Counted from the stretch's first letter, positions 8,038-16,553 are shown. The stretch is DNA of 64,000 nt from an uncultured Roseburia sp. (GCA_947649645.1 CANSSP010000006.1:1-64000); one strand, 5' to 3'. Translations and numbers: made by a program. Notes: generated by a model from the letters alone, not told the origin.

Positions 8038-9533
8038 GTGACGAAAAGAAAATATTGCTGCGTGTCTCGAATCTGAGACAGTATTTCCCGATCGGAAAAA
8101 AGAAAATGGGAAAACCCCAGGCGTACGTAAAGGCAAACGACGGTATTACACTTGATATTTATGAGGGAGAGACATTCGGCCTTGTGGGCGAGAGCGGATG
8201 TGGGAAGTCTACATTTGGCCGGACGTTGCTGCAGCTTTACCATCAGACCGGCGGCCGGACGGTCTATTATGGCCGGACGGTTGAAGATTTTGATTTAAAA
8301 TATGTGGAAGATATTTTTAAGCATCTTTCTGAGAAGAAAAAACAGTGCGAGGAGCTTCGTTCAAAGGCAGAAAAGCTGCGGGAAGAGTATGAGCGGATGC
8401 CGGATGGCAGCAGTGAGGCGGAGCTGGCCAAAAAAGCGGCCGGCCAGCACCTTGGCGAGTGTTACAGCGAAGCGATGAATGCGCTTCTGGATATAACTGC
8501 ACTGATCGGAGGGATTTATACTTTATCGGGTGCGCAGCTCGACGAGGCCGGAAAGCATTATACGGACGAATATCTGGCGATGAAGGAGATCCGCCATATC
8601 CGGGCGCAGATCGCAGAGCTTAAGAAAAACGGAAAAGACGGCGGAAAGATCGCGGAGCTGGAAGGAAAGATCCCTGCGCTGGAAAAGAAGGTAGAGCAGG
8701 AGCTGGCGGAGATTTCCAAAATCCGCAAAGGCTGTGCGAATAACGAGGATTTTGCAAAATATGAGGCGCAGAAAGACAACGGTATCAATCTGGCAAATCT
8801 GACGGACGCAGAGATGCGTTTTCTGCGGCGCGATCTGCAGCTGATTTTCCAGGACCCTTATTCGTCGCTGAATCCGCGTATGACGGTCGGACAGATTATC
8901 GGAGAGGGACTGCAGGCGCATAAGATTTTTAAAAGAGGCGATTCCGGAATGCAGGACTATATTATGGAAGTCATGGAGAAATGCGGTCTTGCATCTTATT
9001 TTATCCACCGCTACCCGCACCAGTTTTCCGGCGGACAGCGGCAGCGTATCGGTATCGCGCGTTCTCTTGCGGTCAATCCGAAGTTTGTGGTCTGCGATGA
9101 GGCGGTTTCGGCGCTTGACGTGTCCATACAGTCACAGATAATCAATCTGCTGCTGGACTTAAAAGAGCAGAACAATCTGACATACCTTTTTATTTCCCAT
9201 GACCTGAGCGTAATCAAATACATCAGCGACCGTATCGGTGTGATGTACCTGGGGAATATGATGGAATTAAGCGAGACGGAAAAGCTGTTTGAACATCCGT
9301 ATCACCCGTACACGGAGGCGTTGCTTTCCGCAATACCGACCACGGATGTGGATGCGAAGAAGGAGTCCATCATTCTCGAGGGGGATATTCCCAGTCCGAT
9401 CAACCCGCCAAGAGGATGTAAATTTCACACCAGGTGCCGTTACTGCACAGAGGTCTGTGAAAATGTGACACCGGAGTTTGAAGAAGTGGAACCGGGGCAT
9501 TTTGTGGCCTGCCACCATAAGCTGGGGATCTGA
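8034..9533 (+). CDS. Peptide ABC transporter ATPase (OppF type) with large helical insertion
   Basis: A 499-residue ATPase, about 170 residues longer than typical OppF. Walker A GESGCGKST ends near residue 60. After about residue 90 the normal path is interrupted by a highly charged, Lys/Glu/Ala-rich helical stretch to about residue 262, with two coiled-coil-like blocks (near 95-125 and 190-235). The normal sequence then resumes as LRRDLQLIFQDPYSSLNPRM. Signature FSGGQRQRIGIARS, Walker B VVCDEAVSALD, switch region FISHDLS and the C-terminal cysteine block CKFHTRCRYCTEVC are present, so the enzyme should be active. The insertion lies between the nucleotide-binding P-loop and the Q loop and would project from the ATPase core. 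It is in the same operon as the propeller-bearing permease. Confidence 0.92.
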   Translation: MSDEKKILLRVSNLRQYFPIGKKKMGKPQAYVKANDGITLDIYEGETFGLVGESGCGKSTFGRTLLQLYHQTGGRTVYYGRTVEDFDLKYVEDIFKHLSEKKKQCEELRSKAEKLREEYERMPDGSSEAELAKKAAGQHLGECYSEAMNALLDITALIGGIYTLSGAQLDEAGKHYTDEYLAMKEIRHIRAQIAELKKNGKDGGKIAELEGKIPALEKKVEQELAEISKIRKGCANNEDFAKYEAQKDNGINLANLTDAEMRFLRRDLQLIFQDPYSSLNPRMTVGQIIGEGLQAHKIFKRGDSGMQDYIMEVMEKCGLASYFIHRYPHQFSGGQRQRIGIARSLAVNPKFVVCDEAVSALDVSIQSQIINLLLDLKEQNNLTYLFISHDLSVIKYISDRIGVMYLGNMMELSETEKLFEHPYHPYTEALLSAIPTTDVDAKKESIILEGDIPSPINPPRGCKFHTRCRYCTEVCENVTPEFEEVEPGHFVACHHKLGI

Positions 9534-9537
9534 CGCG

Positions 9538-9804
9538 ATGATTTTTCAGAGTAAAATTGACAGGGCGTTGAAAAAACTGCATGAGGAAAGTGATGCCGGG
9601 GCGGAGGAGCGCAAGACCGGGCATGCGCAGAGGCAGGGGGCAGAAGACGGGGGCGATGACATTTTAAGTGCGCCTGAGGCGCCTGTGCTTGAGAAGAATG
9701 ATTTTCTGGCGATGATGATCGCCGCGTTTGTCACGTTTGTCCCGGCGGCACTGCTTGTCCTGGGCGTTCTTGCGGCGGCGGCCTATTTTCTGTTTCTGCA
9801 TTAG
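9538..9804 (+). CDS. Small membrane protein, function unknown
   Basis: An 88-residue protein starting 4 bases after the OppF stop, preceded by a weak GGGG site. Residues 1-55 are charged and hydrophilic. Residues about 58-87 are strongly hydrophobic (LAMMIAAFVTFVPAALLVLG then AAAAYFLFL), enough for one long or two short membrane helices, with a short tail. Its position at the end of the peptide transporter operon suggests co-expression, but no family is recognised. Confidence 0.6.
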   Translation: MIFQSKIDRALKKLHEESDAGAEERKTGHAQRQGAEDGGDDILSAPEAPVLEKNDFLAMMIAAFVTFVPAALLVLGVLAAAAYFLFLH

Positions 9805-9814
9805 ATTTTCTGTC

Positions 9815-9843
9815 TTGACAAAAATATGGTTTGCCCGTATGAT
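9815..9843 (+). promoter_or_regulatory. Promoter of the valS transcript
   Basis: TTGACA (9815-9820), a 17-nt spacer and TATGAT (9838-9843), just before the T-box leader. Confidence 0.85.
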
Positions 9844-9849
9844 TAAAAA

Positions 9850-10136
9850 CAATATCAATAGCACCAGAGGTTGTGAGAAAGAGGAGTACGTATAGACGTC
9901 CTGCCAGAGAGAGGAATCCGTCGGCTGTGAGGTTCTTTGAGGAACAGATATACGGAATGTGGCTTTTGAACCGGAATGCCGAGAAAGCGGAGTGCTGCGG
10001 CAGCCTTCGCACAAGCGTTCCCGCGTGGTCCACGTTATCGGACTGATGAGACCGGTTTTCTGAGAAAAACCGGTGAACAAAGGTGGTACCGCGGCCTGTC
10101 CGCCCTTTGCATCCCAGGGATGCAGAGGGCTTTTTT
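9850..10136 (+). promoter_or_regulatory. T-box leader of valS
   Basis: A tRNA-sensing leader. The hallmark T-box sequence AAGGTGGTACCGCGG is at 10080-10094. Upstream, Stem I elements are visible: GAGTA (9884-9888), AGAGAG near 9906-9912 and the pairing CGTATA (9889-9894) with TATACG (9949-9954). A valine codon GTG at 9959-9961 follows GGAAT, close to where the specifier loop is expected; I could not fold the whole leader, so the specifier call is tentative. The leader ends in an intrinsic terminator. Uncharged tRNA-Val should bind and promote readthrough into valS. Confidence 0.9.
10102..10136 (+). terminator. Regulated terminator of the T-box
   Basis: GCCCTTTGCATCCC pairs with GGGATGCAGAGGGC, followed by TTTTTT. 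The alternative antiterminator would use the T-box sequence just upstream. Confidence 0.9.
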
Positions 10137-10273
10137 ATTCGGGTTGAAAGTGTGAAAGTGTGAAAGTTCCGGACGGCGGTCGTGAACAGGGCGGGTCTGC
10201 CTGTGTCGGATGCAAAGTATGACCAGGGCTGGCATATTGGTGCCGGCGTATCAAAAAGAAAAGGAGAAACGTT

Positions 10274-12991
10274 ATGAGTACAGAACAGAATAATACGGGT
10301 GAACTTGCGAAAACCTATGATCCGAAAGGCATTGAGAGCCGTCTTTACCAGAAATGGGAGGAAAACGGTTATTTCCGCGCCAGGGCGGACCGCAGCAGAA
10401 AGCCGTTTACCATCGTGATGCCTCCGCCAAATATCACAGGGAAGCTTCATATGGGACATGCCCTGGATAACACGATGCAGGATATTCTGACCAGGTATAA
10501 GAGGATGCAGGGGTATAACACGCTCTGGCAGCCGGGGACAGATCACGCTTCGATTGCGACCGAGGTAAAGGTAATTGAGAGTCTGAAAGAGCAGGGGATC
10601 GATAAGCAGGAGCTTGGCCGCGAGGGATTCCTGGAAAAATGCTGGGAGTGGAAAGACGAGTACGGAAACCGGATTGTGGAACAGTTAAAGAAGATGGGCT
10701 CTTCGGCAGACTGGGAGCGGGAACGTTTTACGATGGATGCGGGATGCTCCGATGCGGTTCTCGATGTTTTTGTGAAACTGTATGAAAAAGGTCTGATTTA
10801 TAAAGGCTCCCGTATTGTCAACTGGTGTCCGGTCTGCAGGACGTCAATTTCCGACGCCGAGGTAAATCATGAGGAGCAGGACGGCTTTTTCTGGCATATC
10901 AATTACCCGGTTGTGGGCGAGGAGGGACGGTTTGTCGAGATTGCGACCACGAGGCCGGAGACGTTGTTCGGGGATACCGCGGTGGCGGTGAATCCGGAGG
11001 ATGAGAGATATCGCGACATCATCGGGAAGCTGCTTAAACTGCCGCTTACGGACAGGGAAATCCCGGTTATAGCTGATTCCTATGTAGATAAAGAATTTGG
11101 AACCGGCTGCGTGAAAATTACGCCGGCACATGACCCGAATGATTTTGAGGTGGGAAGACGCCATGGGCTTGCGGAGATCACTGTCATAGAGGACGATGCG
11201 ACGATGAACAGCCATGCCGGAAAATATGCGGGAATGGACCGGTATGCGTGCAGAAAGGCACTGCTGTCGGATCTGGAAGAGATGGGGCTTCTCGTAAAGA
11301 CGGAGCCGCACGCTCACAATGTGGGGATACATGACAGATGCGGTACGACGGTGGAGCCGCTGGTAAAACAACAGTGGTTTGTAAAGATGGACGAACTGAT
11401 AAAACCTGCGGTGGAAGCGGTCAAAAACGGTGAGGTCCGTCTGCTTCCGAAACGGATGGAAAAGACATATTATAACTGGACGGATAATATCCGTGACTGG
11501 TGCATATCGAGGCAGCTCTGGTGGGGGCACAGGATTCCGGCGTACTATTGTGCGGATTGCGGCGAGATGGTTGTGGCGAAGGAGGCGCCTTTAGCGTGTC
11601 CGAAATGCGGGTGCAGGACGATGCAGCAGGATGAGGACACGCTGGATACCTGGTTTTCTTCGGCGCTCTGGCCGTTTTCCACGCTGGGCTGGCCTGAGAA
11701 AACAGAAGATCTGGATTATTTTTATCCGACGGACGTGCTTGTCACCGGATATGACATTATCTTTTTCTGGGTAATACGCATGATTTTTTCCGGTTATGCG
11801 TATACCGGGAAAGCGCCGTTTCATACGGTACTGTTTCACGGGCTGATCCGCGATTCACAGGGGCGTAAAATGAGCAAATCGCTTGGAAACGGGATAGATC
11901 CGCTGGAAGTCATTGACAAATACGGGGCGGATGCCCTTCGTCTGACGCTGATTACCGGAAACGCGCCGGGAAATGATATGCGCTTTTACTGGGAGAGAGT
12001 CGAGGCGTCCAGAAATTTTGCAAATAAGGTGTGGAATGCGTCCAGATTTATTCTTATGAATCTGGCGGGGAGCGAAGCGGCCGGTGCGACAGGGGAGGGA
12101 GAGACCTGTTGCGGAACAACGGACGCCCTGCCGGAAGGGCTGCGCCCCGCGGACAAATGGATTCTTTCAAAAGTCAACACGCTTGCGAAAGATGTGACCG
12201 AGAATATGGATAAATTCGAGATGGGAATCGCGGTTCAGAAAGTATACGACTTTATCTGGGATGAGTTCTGCGACTGGTATATTGAGATCACGAAAGTCCG
12301 CACATATGCAAAAGAGCAGGATCCGGTGTCCGCATCTGCGGCGTTCTGGACATTAAAGACGGTGCTCACGGAGGCGCTGAAGCTTCTGCATCCGTTTATG
12401 CCGTTTATCACAGAAGAAATTTTCTGTACGCTGCACCCGGAAAAAGAGACGATTATGCTGGGAGACTGGCCGGTATATCGGGAAGCGTGGAATTTTCAGG
12501 AAGAAGAGGAAATGCTGGAACACTGCAAGGATCTGGTAAAGGCGGTGCGGAACGTGCGTACGCAGATGGATGTGCCCCCGTCGAGAAAGGCAAAGCTGTT
12601 TATCGTTTCCGAAGACGGAAAGCTGCGGGAGGCGTTTGAGACGAACAGGGAGGCATATTGTCATCTGGCGTCGGCGGGCGAGGTGTCGATACAGGCGGAT
12701 AAAGACGGTATCGGGGAAGACGCGGTATCGGTTGTGATTCCCGGGGCGGCGCTGTATCTTCCCCTGGAAGATCTGGTCGATCTCAAAAAGGAAAAAGAAC
12801 GTCTTGAAAAGGAGAAAGAACGTCTTGAAAAAGAGCTTGCGCGCTCCCGCGGTATGCTCTCCAATCAAAAGTTTCTGAGCAAGGCGCCGGAGGCGAAAGT
12901 ACAGGCGGAAAAGGAGAAACTTGCCGGTTATGAACAGATGATGGCGCAGGTTGAGGAACGCCTTGCGCAGATGGGACAGAAAAAAGCCTGA
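10274..12991 (+). CDS. valS: Valyl-tRNA synthetase
   Basis: A 905-residue class I synthetase that charges tRNA-Val in the cytoplasm. The HIGH-type motif is PPPNITGKLHMGHAL (near residue 55) and the KMSKS motif is KMSKSLGN (near 535). The editing domain lies between them (ATTRPETLFGDTAVAVNPED). A four-cysteine element CADC...CPKC fits the zinc site of bacterial ValRS. The C-terminus forms the usual coiled-coil arm, with a short internal duplication of KERLEKE. Start ATG follows AAAAGGAG. Expression is controlled by the T-box leader. A spacer of about 137 nt between leader terminator and start holds nothing I recognise apart from short GAAAGTGT repeats. Confidence 0.97.
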   Translation: MSTEQNNTGELAKTYDPKGIESRLYQKWEENGYFRARADRSRKPFTIVMPPPNITGKLHMGHALDNTMQDILTRYKRMQGYNTLWQPGTDHASIATEVKVIESLKEQGIDKQELGREGFLEKCWEWKDEYGNRIVEQLKKMGSSADWERERFTMDAGCSDAVLDVFVKLYEKGLIYKGSRIVNWCPVCRTSISDAEVNHEEQDGFFWHINYPVVGEEGRFVEIATTRPETLFGDTAVAVNPEDERYRDIIGKLLKLPLTDREIPVIADSYVDKEFGTGCVKITPAHDPNDFEVGRRHGLAEITVIEDDATMNSHAGKYAGMDRYACRKALLSDLEEMGLLVKTEPHAHNVGIHDRCGTTVEPLVKQQWFVKMDELIKPAVEAVKNGEVRLLPKRMEKTYYNWTDNIRDWCISRQLWWGHRIPAYYCADCGEMVVAKEAPLACPKCGCRTMQQDEDTLDTWFSSALWPFSTLGWPEKTEDLDYFYPTDVLVTGYDIIFFWVIRMIFSGYAYTGKAPFHTVLFHGLIRDSQGRKMSKSLGNGIDPLEVIDKYGADALRLTLITGNAPGNDMRFYWERVEASRNFANKVWNASRFILMNLAGSEAAGATGEGETCCGTTDALPEGLRPADKWILSKVNTLAKDVTENMDKFEMGIAVQKVYDFIWDEFCDWYIEITKVRTYAKEQDPVSASAAFWTLKTVLTEALKLLHPFMPFITEEIFCTLHPEKETIMLGDWPVYREAWNFQEEEEMLEHCKDLVKAVRNVRTQMDVPPSRKAKLFIVSEDGKLREAFETNREAYCHLASAGEVSIQADKDGIGEDAVSVVIPGAALYLPLEDLVDLKKEKERLEKEKERLEKELARSRGMLSNQKFLSKAPEAKVQAEKEKLAGYEQMMAQVEERLAQMGQKKA

Positions 12992-13049
12992 AAGCACCCA
13001 GGCTCACGCGCATCAGAAGAAAAAAGTATCATTTCATTACAAGATTTAC

Positions 13050-13078
13050 TTGAAAAAGTACCAATGGACTAGTATTAT
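13050..13078 (+). promoter_or_regulatory. Promoter for the FapA-family gene
   Basis: TTGAAA (13050-13055), a 17-nt spacer and TATTAT (13073-13078), 60 nt before the start codon. Confidence 0.6.
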
Positions 13079-13137
13079 ATAATGTAGAGAAGCTATGAGG
13101 TTGATACAGAAAGTATATAATAGGGAGTTGTGTAAAA

Positions 13138-14538
13138 ATGACAACACTGATAAATGAGAAGCTTTTGGTGCGCGTCAGCTATGACGAGATGGAAGCCTAT
13201 ATCATGCTTCCGACACCGGAGGAGGGAGAAGCAGATTATACTGTTTCCGATCTGATGGGAGCGCTGCGGGAGAAGGGGGTCAGCACCGGCATCGATCAGA
13301 AGCGGTTGTCCGACATTATTGTGGCGAGGAGATACGATCAGGAGCTTCTCGTCGCGAGGGGGAAGCGGCCGGAAGACGGTGTGGACGGATATTATGATTA
13401 CAATTTCAATACAAAACTGGACAAAAAGCCCAAGGTTCTTCCGGACGGTTCGGTGGATTACTGGTCGGTCAATTCCATTGAGTCGGTCGTCGCCGGGCAG
13501 GTCATTGCGATTTACCATCCGGCCATCGAGGGAAAAGACGGCATCACGGTAAAGGGAAAGCCGATTCTCGCGAAAAGGGGCAGAGAGCAGCTCCCGATCA
13601 AGGGAAAAGGCTTTGAGCGCATGAACGACAATCTGACCTATACGGCTTCGATTGACGGGAAGATCGAAAAGCAGAACGACCGGATTGTGATCCTGCCGGT
13701 ACATGAGATTTTTGGAAATGCAGATCTCGCCGGAGGGAATATTAATTTCCGCGGGGATGTCATCGTCCACGGCAATGTGGAGAGCGGCGTCTGCATCAAG
13801 GCTACGGGGACGATTACCATTGACGGTGTCGCTGAGGCATGTGAACTGGAGGCGGCAAAGGACATTATATTAAGAAGCGGTATGCTCGGCGGAAATAAGG
13901 GTCTCGTCAAGACAAAAGGAAATATCACGGCCAAGTTCTTTGAGTTTACCAAAATTGAGTGCGAGGGAGATATCCAGGCTGACGTGTTGATGGACTGTAC
14001 GGTATATTGCCAGGGGAATGTCATTATGGACGGAGCGCGTGGCAGTATTATCGGCGGCGTGGTTTCTGCGGTGCGCGGAATTGAGGTTTCGTCGCTCGGC
14101 AATGACGCGGAGAAGAAAACAGAAGTATATGTGGGAGCGGGCGTGGATGTGTACAGCAGGCTCAGGGTACTGGAGAAGAAGATCGAGGCGACCAGAGAAA
14201 ATCTGGAGAAGATTGAGAATGGTCTTCATCAGTTTGAGCTTCTTGAGAAGGAACGCGGAGTCAGCTATGCGAAAGACGCGCGCAGAATGTCGCTGCTCAG
14301 AATAAAGATAAGGGATACGGCGACGCTTGCAAACGACGAGGCGGAATCCAGAAAGCTCAAGGCGCTCTCCGACGCCTCGCGGGGCGCATGTGTTTCTGTA
14401 CTCAAAGATGTGTTTCCCGGCGTGATCGTCAGCATAGACGATATGAAATTTACGCTGAAAAACAAAGGAAGATCCGTTGAGTTTTACAAAATGCCGGATA
14501 AAATTAACACACGGCCCTGCTACAGGGATGTCGATTAG
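13138..14538 (+). CDS. FapA / DUF342 family protein
   Basis: A 466-residue cytoplasmic protein of the DUF342 (flagellar assembly protein A) family. The N-terminal part (to about residue 100) contains the typical LLVARGKRPEDGVDGYYDY segment. The central part is a repetitive beta-solenoid-like domain (residues about 150-340) with hexapeptide-like steps such as GNINFRGDVIVHGNVESG and GTITIDGVAEACELEA. A coiled coil follows (residues about 340-385), then a small C-terminal domain. The family is linked to flagellar assembly or polar placement in some bacteria; the chemotaxis receptor and the sigma-D promoter further downstream make a motile host plausible. The start follows GGGAG at a long spacing. 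A perfect terminator follows the gene. Confidence 0.85.
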   Translation: MTTLINEKLLVRVSYDEMEAYIMLPTPEEGEADYTVSDLMGALREKGVSTGIDQKRLSDIIVARRYDQELLVARGKRPEDGVDGYYDYNFNTKLDKKPKVLPDGSVDYWSVNSIESVVAGQVIAIYHPAIEGKDGITVKGKPILAKRGREQLPIKGKGFERMNDNLTYTASIDGKIEKQNDRIVILPVHEIFGNADLAGGNINFRGDVIVHGNVESGVCIKATGTITIDGVAEACELEAAKDIILRSGMLGGNKGLVKTKGNITAKFFEFTKIECEGDIQADVLMDCTVYCQGNVIMDGARGSIIGGVVSAVRGIEVSSLGNDAEKKTEVYVGAGVDVYSRLRVLEKKIEATRENLEKIENGLHQFELLEKERGVSYAKDARRMSLLRIKIRDTATLANDEAESRKLKALSDASRGACVSVLKDVFPGVIVSIDDMKFTLKNKGRSVEFYKMPDKINTRPCYRDVD

Positions 14539-14600
14539 GCTTCTAATTTGCGATAATACGGATATTTCTTCAAAAAAAGAAAAACTTAAAAGAAATTTAC

Positions 14601-14628
14601 TTGATTATTGGCATCACTATATTATAAT
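14601..14628 (+). promoter_or_regulatory. Candidate promoter overlapping a terminator
   Basis: TTGATT (14601-14606), a 16-nt spacer and TATAAT (14623-14628). The -10 box lies inside the left arm and loop of the terminator at 14612-14659. If real, it would drive the genes at 14860 and 15014. Confidence 0.4.
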
Positions 14629-14659
14629 GTAACAAGGCGATAATATAGTGATGTTTTTT
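14612..14659 (+). terminator. Intrinsic terminator after the FapA-family gene
   Basis: Perfect 14-bp inverted repeat CATCACTATATTAT / ATAATATAGTGATG, with a 14-nt loop, followed by TTTTTT. From 14660 to 14859 I see no further gene; an open frame from 14701 lacks a ribosome site and is an upstream extension of the next gene. Confidence 0.88.
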
Positions 14660-14859
14660 ATTTCATGTGAATCTCGTGTTTTTGTTTTTTCACTGGTCAT
14701 ATGAGAGGGCACGGGAGCGGCAGAGACGGATGCACAGAGCACGCGCAGAGGACCGGCGCCGCACGGAGTCCGCGGTGGAGCGGCATTGCTGCGACGCAGG
14801 GGGATATCGGATCCTGGAAAGCGCTGCTTTTCCGTAAAAGTCAGGATATGGAGGATTTT

Positions 14860-15003
14860 ATGATAAATTTTGAGGAAGAATTAAAGAATTTTAAACCGAG
14901 TCTGGAGGTAGAGGAGGCGGAGCAGGCGATTTACAGTCATGAGCTGGCCGATATGACTGACATTCTGCAGGAAATGGTGCAGGAACTGAAACAGAACGGA
15001 TAG
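14860..15003 (+). CDS. Small acidic protein upstream of the zinc-ribbon/TPR gene
   Basis: A 47-residue, strongly acidic, probably all-helical protein (MINFEEELKNFKP, ending LQEMVQELKQNG). The start ATG 14860 is supported by GGAGG five bases upstream, which also argues against the longer in-frame readings from 14701 or 14848. The gene lies 10 bases before the zinc-ribbon/TPR gene and is probably co-transcribed with it. No family is recognised; a partner role for the neighbour is only a guess. Confidence 0.65.
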   Translation: MINFEEELKNFKPSLEVEEAEQAIYSHELADMTDILQEMVQELKQNG

Positions 15004-15013
15004 GGGGACAGGA

Positions 15014-16381
15014 ATGGAGTGTTACAACTGCGGCGCAAAGCTTGGCAGGTCAGACGTCTGCCCTAATTGCGAGACAAACGTAAGGATATATAAGAAAATT
15101 ATTATGACATCCAACGCATATTACAACGAAGCGCTGGAAAAGGCCGGAGTGCGCGATCTCTCGGGCGCCATAGACAATTTAAAGATCAGTCTTAAATTCT
15201 ACAAACTGAATATCAATGCGAGGAATCTTCTGGGACTGCTCTATTTTGAGATGGGAGAAGTAGTGGAAGCGCTGACCGAGTGGGTGATCAGCAAAAATTA
15301 CAAACCGAAAGACAACGATGCGAGCCGTTACCTGGATGAGATTCAGACCAACCGTTCACGGCTGGATGCGATCAATCAGACAATTAAAAAATATAACCAG
15401 GCGCTGGTCTACTGCAGACAGGACAGCAGGGATCTGGCGATAATCCAGCTTCGGAAAGTGCTGTCGATGAACCCGAATTTTGTACGTGCCTATCAGCTCC
15501 TGGCGCTTCTGCACATACAGGACCGGAAGTTTGAGCCGGCGCGCAAGGCGTTGCGGAGCGCGGAGAAGATCGATGCGAACAACACGGTGACAAGGCGCTA
15601 TCTTATGGAGGCAGACGCGGAGCTGGGAAACAGCTCCCAGAGCAAAAAGAAAAAGGCGGACGAGCAGATTTCTTACCGGAGCGGCAACGAGACGATCATA
15701 CAGCCGCGCTATTTAAAGGATACTTCTGCTATCGGAACGATCGTCAATATGGTGATCGGAATTGCCATCGGCGCGGCGATCACCGGATTTCTGATCGTGC
15801 CGGGGGTAAAGCGACAGATGTTAAACGAGGCAAAGGACGAGGTCATTGAGGCCAACAACACGATTTCTTCCAAGAACCAGACGATCAGCACGCTTGAGGC
15901 GCAGATAGATGAGCTCATGTCTCAGATGGACGCGGCGAAGGGAGAGGAGGAGAATACCGTCAGCCGGATCAGCAGCTATGAGCAGCTGATTGTTGCATTT
16001 TCTGCCTATGTGGGTGAGGATATTGCCGCGGCCGGGGATGCGCTTGCAAATGTGAATCTTGAATATCTAAACGATGAGTCGAAGAACGTTTACAATACCA
16101 TCAATGCCCAGGTGAATGCGGATTATATCAAAACGCTGTATGAGACGGGATATAGTGCTTATTCGGCGCAGAATTTTGCGGAGGCGGCGACGAACCTTCA
16201 AAAGGTTGTGGATATGGATGAAAATTACGAGGACGGTTACGCAATTTATTATCTGGCACAATCCTACCGCAAGAGTGACAATCTGGAATCGGCCAAAATA
16301 TATTATCAGAAGATCATAGAGCTGTATCCGGGAACAGAGCGGGCGAGAACGGCCCAGAATTATGTGGATGCAGAGCAATAG
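15014..16381 (+). CDS. Membrane-anchored zinc-ribbon and TPR protein
   Basis: A 455-residue protein. The N-terminus is a zinc ribbon (CYNCGAKLGRSDVCPNC, residues 3-19). Tetratricopeptide-like helical repeats fill about residues 30-205. A single membrane helix (about 235-262, IGTIVNMVIGIAIGAAITGF) is followed by a coiled coil (about 270-310) and a second set of TPR units near 375-450 (YSAYSAQNFAEAATNLQKVV, YYLAQSYRKSDNLESAKIYY). Topology is probably N-in, C-out. TPR domains mediate protein contacts; no enzymatic motif is seen. The gene follows the 47-residue gene and ends before a terminator. Confidence 0.82.
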   Translation: MECYNCGAKLGRSDVCPNCETNVRIYKKIIMTSNAYYNEALEKAGVRDLSGAIDNLKISLKFYKLNINARNLLGLLYFEMGEVVEALTEWVISKNYKPKDNDASRYLDEIQTNRSRLDAINQTIKKYNQALVYCRQDSRDLAIIQLRKVLSMNPNFVRAYQLLALLHIQDRKFEPARKALRSAEKIDANNTVTRRYLMEADAELGNSSQSKKKKADEQISYRSGNETIIQPRYLKDTSAIGTIVNMVIGIAIGAAITGFLIVPGVKRQMLNEAKDEVIEANNTISSKNQTISTLEAQIDELMSQMDAAKGEEENTVSRISSYEQLIVAFSAYVGEDIAAAGDALANVNLEYLNDESKNVYNTINAQVNADYIKTLYETGYSAYSAQNFAEAATNLQKVVDMDENYEDGYAIYYLAQSYRKSDNLESAKIYYQKIIELYPGTERARTAQNYVDAEQ

Positions 16382-16396
16382 GAAAGATAAGGTTAC

Positions 16397-16443
16397 AAAA
16401 GACGTTGAAAAAGCGCAGGTGCACTTTGGAAGACGTCTTTTTT
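16397..16443 (+). terminator. Terminator before the sigma-F operon
   Basis: AAAAGACGT (16397-16405) pairs with ACGTCTTTT (16433-16441) and further T follow. A second inner hairpin AAAGCGCA / TGCACTTT lies in the loop. Confidence 0.72.
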
Positions 16444-16451
16444 ATTTCATA

Positions 16452-16476
16452 AGGAAAGATATCGCCGCCATGAAAT
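16452..16476 (+). promoter_or_regulatory. Possible sigma-H promoter of the spoIIA operon
   Basis: AGGAAAG (16452-16458) and, about ten bases further, an ATGAAAT element (16470-16476) resemble the sigma-H pattern RnAGGAwWW...RnnGAAT, with one mismatch in the -10. In Bacillus the spoIIA operon is sigma-H-dependent. No good sigma-A promoter is visible here. Confidence 0.35.
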
Positions 16477-16553
16477 GTTAAAGTATCTGGCGTTTTAATG
16501 ATCGCAAGGAGCGTTACATGCCGCACGGCAGACGCTCCGGAATGGAGAATATT

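Noticed and set aside
10146-10167. Short tandem GAAAGTGT repeat between the T-box terminator and valS
   Set aside because: Fewer than three full copies; too short to claim as a functional repeat or phase-variable tract.
14701-14859. A longer N-terminus for the 47-residue protein
   Set aside because: No ribosome site precedes 14701, and the predicted residues are Gly/Arg/Ser-rich, unlike coding sequence; GGAGG at 14850 marks ATG 14860.
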